Positions 37,582-46,716 of a stretch of 64,000 nucleotides of DNA are shown in pieces; within the stretch, counting starts at the first letter, position 1; the number at the start of each line of letters is the position of its first letter. The notes beneath the pieces were generated by a model, which was given only the letters and a program-made list of their open reading frames with translations, made no database searches and was not told where the DNA came from. Source of the stretch: Alteromonas gilva. Its GTDB lineage: Bacteria; Pseudomonadota; Gammaproteobacteria; Enterobacterales; Alteromonadaceae. The stretch spans positions 2,790,001-2,854,000 of the forward strand of contig NZ_JAQQXP010000001.1 in NCBI RefSeq assembly GCF_028595265.1, read 5' to 3'. Position numbers and translations under genes: made by a program.

Positions 37582-39257
37582 TGTTTAAACAACGCCATTG
37601 GTTATGGTTACTTTTTATCTCTTTTGCCTGCTCTTTTGCCAGTAAGGCTGATGTACAGAGCGTGACAGCCAGCATAGACAAAAACCCTGTCATGCTGGAT
37701 GAAGCAATAACGCTGACGGTGACGGCACAAGGTGATGCCGAGCGCAATGCCTTCGACAGCTCTGCTTTATTGAGCGACTTTGTCGTGGGCCGCACGTCGG
37801 TGAGCTCACAAACCTCCATCGTTAATTTTACCTCAAGCCAAACCACCACCTGGAACACCACTTTGTTTCCCCGGAAAGTGGGCGACTTTACGATTCCGGC
37901 CTTTACCATTGAAGGACAACGCAGTGCACCGATAAAGGTAAAGGTTATTCCCGTTCAGCAAGGCGAAGATGCACCGGCGCGTGATTATTATGTCACCACC
38001 GAAGTCAATCACGACAGCGTGTACCTGCAGCAACAGTTGCGTTACACCGTAAAACTGTATTTAGCCTCACAAATTGAGCGCGGCAGTTTACAGTCACCAG
38101 AATTAGAAAACGCACAAATTCAGCAGTTGGGCGATGACAAACAATATACCGAGTTAGTCAACGGCCGTCGCTATCAGGTGGTAGAACGCAATTTTGCTAT
38201 TCTTCCCCAACAGTCCGGCACCTTTACTATCAGCGGGCCGGTGTTTTCCGGTGAGGTAATGGCCCCCAATACCAACCAGCGTTTTGGCTTTTTCAATCGC
38301 ACTAAATCGATAAACCGGGTGGGCCCGGATCTCACTATCGAAGTTAAACCCATCCCAACCAGCGTGGACTATCATTGGTTACCCAGTGATTTTGTTGAAC
38401 TTGACCAAGAGTGGCAAAGTCAGGAGTTCGTGGTGGGTGAGCCAATTACCCGCACCCTTACTCTGACGGCAGTGGGAGTGGTTGAAGAGCAACTGCCTGA
38501 AATTGAACAGATCTACCCGCCAGACTTTAAGCTTTACCCGGATCAGGCCAACAGTGCCACCGCAGAGCGAGACAACCGTTTGGTTGTTCAGCGAACCGAA
38601 TCTGTGGCAATGATCCCGACTAAAGCCGGTGATTATATTATCCCTGAGGTGCGTGTTCCCTGGTTTAATGTAAAAACCGGTAAAACTGAAGTGGCCACTT
38701 TGCCAAGCAAAACGGTAACTGTTGCACCTGCTGCGGGCCAGGCCCCGGCTCCCAAAACCCCGCCTGTTGCGGCGCCAGTGCCAGCACCAGAAACGGCCAA
38801 TCAACCAGCAGGCGCCGACAGCACTGTTGTACCGCCGCCCGCACAGGCCGGCTTTGACCGCTTCCACCTGGGATTACTTATACTTTGGCTGGTAACACTG
38901 ACAGGCTGGGCGCTCACCTGGTTTAAGCGTAAAAATGCCGCCCCGGCGAAACCAGCAGGGCAACCGTTGAATACTGCCCAGGCAGTCACAGCGCAACAAT
39001 TAATCAATACCATACAGTCGGCTGACATTGGCACAATTCAACAAAGCCTGAACCAATGGCTGGCGCAGTTTAATGCCGCCCGGCGCTGGCACATCAGGCA
39101 ACAAATAAAGCCCGAGGTAGACGCAATGATGGCGTCGGCCTATGCCGCCAATGCCGGCGACTGGGATCGCACCGGGTTAGCCGGTAAACTTAAACAGCTT
39201 GTGGCAACACAAAAGCAAAAAGACGGGGCGTTAACCCCGCTATATCCAACAACATAG
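37581..39257 (+). CDS. BatD-like protein
   Basis: 558 residues from ATG 37581 (TAATG overlap). A signal peptide is followed by beta-rich (Ig-like) BatD repeats, then a proline/alanine-rich linker (about 385-415), a transmembrane helix near 430-450 (LGLLILWLVTLTGWALTWF) and a cytoplasmic helical tail. Bat genes were first linked to oxygen tolerance in Bacteroides; the mechanism is not known. It is the last gene of the Bat set. Confidence 0.9.
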   Translation: MFKQRHWLWLLFISFACSFASKADVQSVTASIDKNPVMLDEAITLTVTAQGDAERNAFDSSALLSDFVVGRTSVSSQTSIVNFTSSQTTTWNTTLFPRKVGDFTIPAFTIEGQRSAPIKVKVIPVQQGEDAPARDYYVTTEVNHDSVYLQQQLRYTVKLYLASQIERGSLQSPELENAQIQQLGDDKQYTELVNGRRYQVVERNFAILPQQSGTFTISGPVFSGEVMAPNTNQRFGFFNRTKSINRVGPDLTIEVKPIPTSVDYHWLPSDFVELDQEWQSQEFVVGEPITRTLTLTAVGVVEEQLPEIEQIYPPDFKLYPDQANSATAERDNRLVVQRTESVAMIPTKAGDYIIPEVRVPWFNVKTGKTEVATLPSKTVTVAPAAGQAPAPKTPPVAAPVPAPETANQPAGADSTVVPPPAQAGFDRFHLGLLILWLVTLTGWALTWFKRKNAAPAKPAGQPLNTAQAVTAQQLINTIQSADIGTIQQSLNQWLAQFNAARRWHIRQQIKPEVDAMMASAYAANAGDWDRTGLAGKLKQLVATQKQKDGALTPLYPTT

Positions 39258-39267
39258 TGGAAACAAC

Positions 39268-41121
39268 ATGAAAATAACGACAGTAAAACTTAGTTTGTTA
39301 ATGTCAGTCACGGCGGGGCTACTTGCTTGCTCTCCTCAGCAACAGGTGCAAACGCCAGCCAGTGGCGAGCAGGCAGAAACCGCCATCAGTGCTGCCATGC
39401 CAAATGAATCAGAGCGCCTGAGCGCCTTTTTTGAACGTACATTTAATGAAGACTTAAAACGCTCCCCTGAGTTTCAGAGTTACCTCGGCATAAAATGGGA
39501 CTACGGCAAGTGGGATGACGAAAGTGAAGCCCATATTGAGCGCAGTATCACTATTGCCAAAAACCGCCTGGACGAGGCCAACGGCTTTGACACCAGCAAG
39601 CTAACCGAACAAGAAAAACTGAGCCTGCGTTTGTTCAAAACCGGCATTGAGCGCCAACTGGCCAACGACGAATTTCGCCACCACCGCTATATCGTGCATC
39701 AGTTCCGTGCGGCGCACACCAAAATCCCCAGCTTCCTGATCAATATTCATCGGGTTAATGATATCAGCGACGCCCAGGCCTATATCAGCCGCTTAGATAA
39801 TGTTGATTCCTATTTTTCGCAGGTCATTGAGCAGATGAAATTACGCGAAGAAGCCGGCGTATTCCCGCCAAAGTGGGCCTACGACCAAATGGTTGAGGCA
39901 GCGCAAAATGTGATAACCGGTAAGCCCTTTGACTTGTCAGATAACGACTCCACAATTTGGCAGGACTTTCAGCAAAAGGTGGCGGCACTAGAGTTAAGTG
40001 AAACCGACTCTGCAACCATGCTGGAAGAAGCCAAAGCAGCATTGTTAGTGTCGGTGAAGCCTGCTTACGAGAAACTGATTGCCGAATTTAAGCATCAGCG
40101 CGAGCTTAGCCCGGAAGGTGATGGTGTGTGGCGCTTGCCCAATGGCGAAAACTGGTATCAGAATCGGCTTAATTGGTTTACAACAACCGACCTGACTGCC
40201 GATGAGGTGCATAACATCGGTCTTGAAAATGTTGAACGTATTCATAATGCGATGCGCGGGATTATGCAGCAGGTAGGCTTTGAAGGCAGTCTCAATGAAT
40301 TTTTTGAATTCATGCGTACCGACGAGCAATTTTACTACCCCAATACCGATGAAGGCAGAGCCCAGTACTTGCAGGAAGCAACCGCCATGATCGATACCAT
40401 GCGCGAAGCTTTACCAGACTATTTTGGTTTAACGCCGCAAGCACCAATGGTGGTCAAACGGGTTGAGGAATTCCGCGAAAAATCAGCCGGAAAAGCCTTT
40501 TATCAAAGCCCGGCACTGGATGGTTCTCGCCCCGGTCGCTATTATGCCAACCTCTATGACATGAGCGCCATGCCGACCTATCAGATGGAAGCGCTCGCTT
40601 ACCATGAAGGTATTCCGGGCCACCACATGCAGCGCGCCATTGCCCAGGAACTTGAAGGTATTCCTAAGTTTCAGAAATACTTAAGCTTTACCGCCTACAC
40701 TGAAGGTTGGGGGCTGTACAGTGAGGAACTGGCCAAGGATATGGGTTTTTATGAGAACCCTTACTCTGATTTTGGTCGCCTCGCGATGGAATTATGGCGC
40801 GCCTGCCGCTTAGTGGTTGATACCGGTATTCATGACAAAAAATGGAGCCGCGAAGAGGCTATTCAGTACTTACTGGATAATACCCCCAACCCGAAGTATG
40901 ACTCAGTCAAAGCCATTGAGCGGTATATCGCCATGCCGGGCCAGGCAACTGCTTACATGATTGGAAAACTCAAAATCATGGAGCTCAGAGAGAAAGCCAA
41001 ACAAGCCCTGGGTGAAAAATTCTCTTATGCCGGTTTTCATGATGAGGTCCTCAAAGACGGTCCCGTGCCCCTTGATATTCTTGAGCAAAAAATTGACCGC
41101 TGGATAACGCGCCAGCAATAA
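39268..41121 (+). CDS. DUF885 family lipoprotein, putative metallopeptidase
   Basis: 617 residues. A lipobox LLAC with Cys21 marks it as an outer-membrane or periplasm-facing lipoprotein. The DUF885 zinc motif HEGIPGHH is at 446-453 and the third ligand region is in YTEGWGLYSEEL. These proteins resemble carboxypeptidase-like zinc enzymes of unknown substrate. It starts 10 bases after batD, so it may be co-transcribed, though its role is probably separate. Confidence 0.9.
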   Translation: MKITTVKLSLLMSVTAGLLACSPQQQVQTPASGEQAETAISAAMPNESERLSAFFERTFNEDLKRSPEFQSYLGIKWDYGKWDDESEAHIERSITIAKNRLDEANGFDTSKLTEQEKLSLRLFKTGIERQLANDEFRHHRYIVHQFRAAHTKIPSFLINIHRVNDISDAQAYISRLDNVDSYFSQVIEQMKLREEAGVFPPKWAYDQMVEAAQNVITGKPFDLSDNDSTIWQDFQQKVAALELSETDSATMLEEAKAALLVSVKPAYEKLIAEFKHQRELSPEGDGVWRLPNGENWYQNRLNWFTTTDLTADEVHNIGLENVERIHNAMRGIMQQVGFEGSLNEFFEFMRTDEQFYYPNTDEGRAQYLQEATAMIDTMREALPDYFGLTPQAPMVVKRVEEFREKSAGKAFYQSPALDGSRPGRYYANLYDMSAMPTYQMEALAYHEGIPGHHMQRAIAQELEGIPKFQKYLSFTAYTEGWGLYSEELAKDMGFYENPYSDFGRLAMELWRACRLVVDTGIHDKKWSREEAIQYLLDNTPNPKYDSVKAIERYIAMPGQATAYMIGKLKIMELREKAKQALGEKFSYAGFHDEVLKDGPVPLDILEQKIDRWITRQQ

Positions 41122-41132
41122 GCTTACCGAAA

Positions 41133-41171
41133 GACTATTGAGCATGATTGTATAAATGATGCTCAATAGTC
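41133..41171. repeat. Perfect 13-base inverted repeat after the DUF885 gene
   Basis: GACTATTGAGCAT (41133-41145) pairs perfectly with ATGCTCAATAGTC (41159-41171) around a 13-base AT-rich loop. No T tract follows, so it is either a Rho-dependent end, an mRNA-stabilising hairpin, or a regulator site upstream of the ECF sigma gene 117 bases further on. Confidence 0.6.
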
Positions 41172-41287
41172 ACCTGCCCGTCTTCTCTGGATAAAAAGAT
41201 AAATTTCAGCGCGTTTTGGCAAATTTATTTTTTTTGGCTTTTTTATCATTTAAATGAAATGAATTTAATTAATGTCAGGTCTTGTAA

Positions 41288-41800
41288 ATGATGAAAGAGA
41301 AAACGCTCCGCTACGAAGCTCTGGTTCGCGCCTTACACGGTGATATTTATCGCTACGCGTACTGGCTCACTAATGATAAGAGTACTGCCGAAGATATTGT
41401 GCAGGAGACATTCCTGCGCGCCTGGCGGGCGCTGGACAGTTTACAGGACGAAAAAGCGGCTAAGTCGTGGTTGATCACCATATTAAGGAGAGAAAACGCC
41501 CGCCGTTTCGAGCGCAAGCAATTTGATCTGGTCGACTTAGACGATGTGTCAGTGTCTGGCGACGATGATCAGGACAGCGCCGCAGAGGTGCGTCAGGTTC
41601 GTAAAGCAATGAGTAAACTGGCACCTGATTACCGCGAGCCTTTGATGTTACAAATTATATTTGGCTTTAGCGGTGATGAAATAGCGCACCAGTTGGAACT
41701 GAACAAAAACACCGTTATGACCCGGTTATTCAGAGCCCGAGCGCAGTTAAAAGATGTACTGACATCACCAGTGCAACAAAGAGGTTTCCAAAGTGGATGA
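41288..41800 (+). CDS. ECF-type sigma-70 family RNA polymerase sigma factor
   Basis: 170 residues with region 2 (YWLTNDKSTAEDIVQETFLRAWRAL) and region 4 (LMLQIIFGFSGDEIAHQLELNKNTVMTRLFRAR), the minimal ECF layout. ATG 41288 and 41291 are both possible. It overlaps the next gene by 8 bases. The neighbour is DUF3379, a family commonly paired with this sigma group and probably its regulator. Confidence 0.93.
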   Translation: MMKEKTLRYEALVRALHGDIYRYAYWLTNDKSTAEDIVQETFLRAWRALDSLQDEKAAKSWLITILRRENARRFERKQFDLVDLDDVSVSGDDDQDSAAEVRQVRKAMSKLAPDYREPLMLQIIFGFSGDEIAHQLELNKNTVMTRLFRARAQLKDVLTSPVQQRGFQSG

Positions 41801-42494
41801 ATTAGAATTCCGCCGTCGCATTTATGCAAATCCCGCTGATGACGACAATGCGTTGTGCCAGGCTGCCCAGTCAAATACTGACAATGAAGCATTCTGGAAA
41901 GACACTAAAGCCCTCGACGAAAAGCTTAAAACTGCCGCGAATGTGCCTGTGCCTGATGATTTGGCCAGTAAAATTATTCTCAATACATCGCTGATAGAGT
42001 TTAACCAGCAAAAACGGCGTAACCGTTGGTACATTGGCCTGGCAGCCAGTGTTGCTTTTACCTGCGGAATTGCCCTGACAGCCTGGCAGCAACAGCACGT
42101 AGAACTTGATGAGGCCGCCCTCGCCCACATGTATTATGCTGAAAATGAGCGACCAGTCGGTGAAGCCACAATTACACCGCAACTGGTAAACGCCAAGCTG
42201 GCCCAATTCGGTGCGCAATTAGATCCGTCGATTGGCCACATTGCATCCATTAATTATTGTCTGCTGGACTCCATTCGCAGCCTGCATATGATTATCGAAA
42301 CCCCAACGGGCAGAATGTCGGTATTTTTGGTCCCCGATAAGGCTCGCCAGGCGCCTGATGCGTTTTCAGATCAGGTGTATCAGGGCACCAGCTACGCATT
42401 GCAGAAGACCAACGTATTAGTGATAGGCGAAAAGAACGCCGATTTACCGGCATTTACCTCACAGCTTCAGCAACGTTTAAAGCTCTCAACCTAG
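41793..42494 (+). CDS. DUF3379 family protein, likely anti-sigma partner
   Basis: 233 residues: a cytoplasmic N-terminal part (1-75), a single transmembrane helix near 75-95 (WYIGLAASVAFTCGIALTAW) and a periplasmic C-terminal domain. This plan is that of an anti-sigma factor. The gene is translationally coupled to the ECF sigma gene. The anti-sigma role is inferred from gene pairing and topology. Confidence 0.88.
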   Translation: MDELEFRRRIYANPADDDNALCQAAQSNTDNEAFWKDTKALDEKLKTAANVPVPDDLASKIILNTSLIEFNQQKRRNRWYIGLAASVAFTCGIALTAWQQQHVELDEAALAHMYYAENERPVGEATITPQLVNAKLAQFGAQLDPSIGHIASINYCLLDSIRSLHMIIETPTGRMSVFLVPDKARQAPDAFSDQVYQGTSYALQKTNVLVIGEKNADLPAFTSQLQQRLKLST

Positions 42495-42613
42495 ACTGTT
42501 ATTTGCCTGGGTATTTTGTGTCACTGCTTATCTGTGCGTTATCACATTGGCACGACCACAAAAGTAAAAAAAGGTACCTTTATGCTGATTTTATCCTGAT
42601 TAAGCACAGCGCT

Positions 42614-44584
42614 CTAATACGGCCCATCAATAGACGATGAGGCTTGCCACAGAGCATGATAAATCACATTCCCGTGTAAATAATATACATGGTCATCATG
42701 CAGTACGCTGCGGTCCTGATAGGTACCAAAATACTCATCCTCCCCGGGATTAAGCTCGATATTGTTGCGCAACGTCAGGGTTCGCTGTGTTGTGTTAACC
42801 TCTATAGTGTTAAGTGCATTGATTGCGTACCAGCCGTCTTCGTTATTCAGCCAGGTTTCAGACGGTAACGCAAAGCGGTAACCCTGATCTGTTTTAAGTA
42901 CCGACAGCGCGCGGTGATCAAACTCTACCGGAGTATAGGCATCGGTCCACACCAGCTCACCCAGTACAATCGGGTTCGCCGGGTCCAGCACATCAAACAG
43001 GCTGATCTTCATACCCTCAACGACCACTGGTAATAATGGCTGACTTCCGCTGACCGGAAGACCATCACTACTGACCTGCTGCCCTACCCCTAATAGCAGG
43101 CCATTTTCCATTGGATGAAGGTAATTTGAAAAACCGGGTATTTCCAGTTCACCGGCAATGAAAGGTGCGCTCACATCGCCCAGATCAATGACATATAACG
43201 GATCGATACGCGCAAAGGTTACCACATAGGCTTTGTCTGCAAAGAATCTAACCGCATAAATGTCTTCGCCCGGTTTACCAATTGGCGCCGGTTGTGACGC
43301 ATTGGGCAAGCTGGTTACGGCAACCAGTTCACTGCCTTGCTGATCGAGTACATGTAAGGCATGCTTTCTGTCGGTTGACCACATATCTGTGGTCGTTACC
43401 GCAATAAACTTACCGTCACGCTCGGCCATTTTAAACTGCGGCGCACTACGCCAGCTAAACTGGCCCGCTACACTACCGGAGGCTTCATAGCGAATTTCGT
43501 CGCCAAGTGACAACTTGTGAAAGACGGTGTTTTGATCAAAATCAGCATGTAGATATACGTTTGACGCTGACATAAAGAGTCCGCGCGCCTCGGTTAACAA
43601 ACACTCGGCGGTTATATTCGCCGGATTGTCCAGGTCGATTTTAACTAAGCTGACCATTTGCGCATGGCCATTACTGCGACTGGCCGCTTCCGGTATTAAA
43701 CAGTCGTCTAGCTGAAACAGTTCACTGCTTTGACCATTGATTGTCACCTTAGGCACCAGATCCTGTTCTGCAACATTGAGTATGCTCTGATAAAGTTTGA
43801 TCAAACTTTTGTCGGTATCATCAATGTTGGGCAGTCCACTCACATTGGGCACATATTGGGTAGCGATAAACAAATTGTTATCAATACGACGCGAGCTGAT
43901 CAGGCCGCCATCTATACGGATTTGGCTGGCACTGACTGGCGAAGCCGGGTCGGTAACATCGTAAACATCGACAATGATGTCATTGTCTGTTCGTTGCCAC
44001 GGGCTATCCTCCTCCAGTGCGCCTGCCATGGTGGCATACTGATAAGTATGACTAACCACACCCAGCGTATCACTGTAAAGGTACATCCCTGACACATTAA
44101 ATTCTGGTTGCAATGGAATATTGGCCGCCTCACTGAGTGAAAAATCGTCCAACCGTCGCAATATCCGCACGTTGTTTATCAGACCCGTTTCTTCTGTCCA
44201 AATCGGTACATCGGCGACAAAGAAATACTCGCCGTTGTATTCAATACGATCGGCTTCATCAACCCCGTCAATCTGATTATTGGTGGTGGAGTAGTTGTCT
44301 GATGCGCTAAATTCAGGCGCATCGGCATCCCCGCCTGAAGTGGGATCCTGATATTCCAGCTGCATTAAATAAAGGCCGTTTTTAACATACTGACCGGGAC
44401 TGACATCTTGTGACGCGGTCAATGCAGAGCCTGATGCTGGCATAAAAGATAACTGCGGTGGGCTGGTGATGCTCCCGGGGGTGCTTTCACTGTCATTGCC
44501 ACAGGCAATGATTGCAGAAGTTGAAAATATCGATACGGCGAGATATTTCCACATCAGATCGGTACGGTGACTCGCATTCATCAT
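42614..44584 (-). CDS. Beta-propeller domain lipoprotein
   Basis: 656 residues from ATG 44584, chosen because AAGGA lies just upstream and because a lipobox follows (IIAC, Cys28). It is a large secreted protein with a beta-propeller domain family signature (NNQIDGVDEADRIEYNGEYFFVAD near 100-125; repeats of the YVVTFARIDPLYVIDL kind). Proteins of this type resemble secreted serine-protease-like or calcium-binding propellers; the role is unknown. It converges on the ECF unit with 119 bases between. Confidence 0.85.
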   Translation of the reverse strand: MMNASHRTDLMWKYLAVSIFSTSAIIACGNDSESTPGSITSPPQLSFMPASGSALTASQDVSPGQYVKNGLYLMQLEYQDPTSGGDADAPEFSASDNYSTTNNQIDGVDEADRIEYNGEYFFVADVPIWTEETGLINNVRILRRLDDFSLSEAANIPLQPEFNVSGMYLYSDTLGVVSHTYQYATMAGALEEDSPWQRTDNDIIVDVYDVTDPASPVSASQIRIDGGLISSRRIDNNLFIATQYVPNVSGLPNIDDTDKSLIKLYQSILNVAEQDLVPKVTINGQSSELFQLDDCLIPEAASRSNGHAQMVSLVKIDLDNPANITAECLLTEARGLFMSASNVYLHADFDQNTVFHKLSLGDEIRYEASGSVAGQFSWRSAPQFKMAERDGKFIAVTTTDMWSTDRKHALHVLDQQGSELVAVTSLPNASQPAPIGKPGEDIYAVRFFADKAYVVTFARIDPLYVIDLGDVSAPFIAGELEIPGFSNYLHPMENGLLLGVGQQVSSDGLPVSGSQPLLPVVVEGMKISLFDVLDPANPIVLGELVWTDAYTPVEFDHRALSVLKTDQGYRFALPSETWLNNEDGWYAINALNTIEVNTTQRTLTLRNNIELNPGEDEYFGTYQDRSVLHDDHVYYLHGNVIYHALWQASSSIDGPY

Positions 44585-44743
44585 CAATGTCCTTGTTGGG
44601 TGAGAAATTGAGTAATATAGTAGTGACGTATCTTTGAACATTCCGATCCAAACTGATATGAAGTGTGACAATTTGTAATCGGGAGCTGTGCGAACGCGCT
44701 GTGTTTGGTAGTCTTAAGCAGTTTTTCGTGACATAACCAGGGT

Positions 44744-45628
44744 TTGACTGTGCTGATCCGTTCGCTATTGTGTTTATTGCTAATGTTGACATGCTCGTTT
44801 TCGGCATGGGCTTGCAGCAGCGACAACGTTTGTGTGGAAGAAAACAGCTGGCAAGTGGGTGTGGCCCTAGGGTTAGGCGCCCGAACCAACCCGCTGGTCG
44901 ATGGCGATCCGATCCCGCTGGTCGTGCTACCTGATATTGCCTGGTATGGCGAAAACAGCTATTTCGACAATGGTGAACTGGGTTATCAATGGCAATTAAC
45001 CCCGTCGTTGACCAGCGAGCTCTTTGTGGCGGCCAATACTGAACGCGCGTTTTTCTCTTTCTGGCACCCCGCCAACCTCATGCTGCCGCTCACCGGTTTA
45101 CAAGACAGCTCCGTGCCCGCCATTGTTGATCCCTCAACGGGTGGCGATCACACTGTTAACCAGCCTCTGCGCATCTCTATAAACGACGTCAGTAAGCGCA
45201 AATGGTCGGCAGATATAGGGACCCGTATCAGTTGGTATAAGCGCCATGGCATATGGTCTTTTTCTGTGGCGGGTGATTTGTTGGGCGTCCACAACGGTTA
45301 TTTCGCATCGCTGCGCTATCAACATTTATGGCAGTGGGGCGAGTGGTTAGTCTCAGCGAATGCATCGCTGACCTATAAAAGTCGGCAATTAATTAACTAC
45401 TATTATGGCATTGATGCTGACGATACAATCGATAACAGCCTCTGGTACACAGCCGGTCACACCGTGCAGCCAGGCGTGGGCGTGTTATTGAGTAAAACCA
45501 TAAATAAACAGTGGCGATGGGTAGGACGCGTTCAACTTACCGCATTAGACGACAGCATGACTGACAGTCCGATTGTTGCTAAACATTTTATCGCGAGTGC
45601 CTTTATTGGTATTGGCTATCAGTTTTAG
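44744..45628 (+). CDS. MipA/OmpV family outer membrane protein
   Basis: 294 residues. A signal peptide (cut near AWACSS, residue 23) is followed by beta-strand-rich sequence (WQVGVALGLGARTNPL, VVLPDIAWYGENSYFDNGELGYQW) typical of MipA/OmpV barrels, ending in the aromatic GYQF. TTG at 44744 or GTG 44750 could be the start. It is the first gene of a four-gene unit with a DUF3019 protein, a response regulator and a kinase. Confidence 0.88.
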   Translation: MTVLIRSLLCLLLMLTCSFSAWACSSDNVCVEENSWQVGVALGLGARTNPLVDGDPIPLVVLPDIAWYGENSYFDNGELGYQWQLTPSLTSELFVAANTERAFFSFWHPANLMLPLTGLQDSSVPAIVDPSTGGDHTVNQPLRISINDVSKRKWSADIGTRISWYKRHGIWSFSVAGDLLGVHNGYFASLRYQHLWQWGEWLVSANASLTYKSRQLINYYYGIDADDTIDNSLWYTAGHTVQPGVGVLLSKTINKQWRWVGRVQLTALDDSMTDSPIVAKHFIASAFIGIGYQF

Positions 45629-45637
45629 GATGAATTG

Positions 45638-46012
45638 ATGGGCTATTTGCGGTTGTTCATTTTTTTGCTCAGCGCATATCACATGGATGTACTGGCCAAT
45701 GATGTTTCGTTTTCTGTTTCTCCCAGTGAATGCATTACGGCTGAAAAAGGCGACGTTTGTGCAATGTCTTTATCGATTGTTTACCCCCGGCTATCGCCCG
45801 GCGATTATTGTGTAATCTTAAACGACACCTCCCTGGGTTGCTGGCAATATGCCAATTTACCCGAATCCCTGGACGTGAAAATAGAAACTGAGTCGGTACT
45901 TTCCCTGGTTGACGAAGATAATACTTTTCGCACGTCGACATTACTGAAGCTTCGTTACCGCAGTGCAACAATGTTGCGCCGGCGCGTACGTAACCCCTGG
46001 AGCTTATTCTGA
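45638..46012 (+). CDS. DUF3019 domain-containing protein
   Basis: 124 residues from ATG 45638, with a signal peptide (cut near LANDV). The mature part has four cysteines in the DUF3019 pattern (SECITAEKGDVCAMSL, DYCVILNDTSLGCW), likely forming two disulfides in the periplasm. Its end overlaps the response regulator start by one base. Such proteins sit beside a MipA-type gene and a two-component pair in Shewanella and Alteromonas; the role is not known. Confidence 0.85.
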   Translation: MGYLRLFIFLLSAYHMDVLANDVSFSVSPSECITAEKGDVCAMSLSIVYPRLSPGDYCVILNDTSLGCWQYANLPESLDVKIETESVLSLVDEDNTFRTSTLLKLRYRSATMLRRRVRNPWSLF

Positions 46013-46716
46013 TGAAAACCATTGTGCTGGTTGAGGACGACGAACGTCTGGCCGAACTGGTATGTCAGTACCTGCAAAACAATCATTTTAACGTTACCCG
46101 GTTTGCCAACGGTCAGGGGCTTATCGAGCACGTCAGAAAAGCACAACCTGATGTGATGATTCTGGATGTCATGCTGCCTGGAGATGACGGCTTTATGTTG
46201 TGCCGGCAATTACGCCAGTTTTATACCGGACCATTGCTATTTATGACGGCCAAGAGTGAAAATTTCGATCAGGTACTCGGACTCGAAATTGGCGCTGATG
46301 ACTATGTGGTAAAACCAGTAGAGCCCAGGGTATTGCTGGCGCGGATCAACGCGTTGTTGCGACGAAGCGCCCCGCTATCAGCACCAGTCAGATCTGGCAC
46401 GGTTATCTCCTTTGGTAATTTAAGCATTGATAAACTCTCGCGCAGAGTGCACCTGAGTGGCGAAGACATTCCGCTGACCAGTCATGAGTTTGATATGCTA
46501 TGTTTGCTGGCCGATAACGCCTCTCAGGTTGTAGAGCGAACCACCCTGTACAAAGAGCTGATTGGTCGCGAATACGACGGACTGGATCGCTCTGCGGATG
46601 TGCGCATTTCACGGCTGCGTAAAAAGCTTAAAGACGATCCGCAAAACCCCTTCCGGATAAAAACTATCTGGGGTAAGGGTTTTTTCTTTGTGGCTGATGC
46701 GTGGGACGATGAATGA
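46012..46716 (+). CDS. OmpR-family response regulator
   Basis: 234 residues. Receiver domain (1-120) with the acidic pair ED8-DD10, phosphoacceptor Asp52 (MILDVMLPG) and a conserved lysine in VVKPVE; winged-helix DNA-binding domain (about 130-230, LTSHEFDMLCLLADNA, DVRISRLRKKL). It resembles RstA. It is coupled to the kinase by a 4-base overlap. Confidence 0.95.
   Translation: MKTIVLVEDDERLAELVCQYLQNNHFNVTRFANGQGLIEHVRKAQPDVMILDVMLPGDDGFMLCRQLRQFYTGPLLFMTAKSENFDQVLGLEIGADDYVVKPVEPRVLLARINALLRRSAPLSAPVRSGTVISFGNLSIDKLSRRVHLSGEDIPLTSHEFDMLCLLADNASQVVERTTLYKELIGREYDGLDRSADVRISRLRKKLKDDPQNPFRIKTIWGKGFFFVADAWDDE

Noticed and set aside
36776..37588. Long open frames on both strands in the Bat Q/N-rich tail region
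   Set aside because: The biased CAG/CAA/GAT composition removes stops in other frames; the TPR and Q-rich reading frame is the real one.
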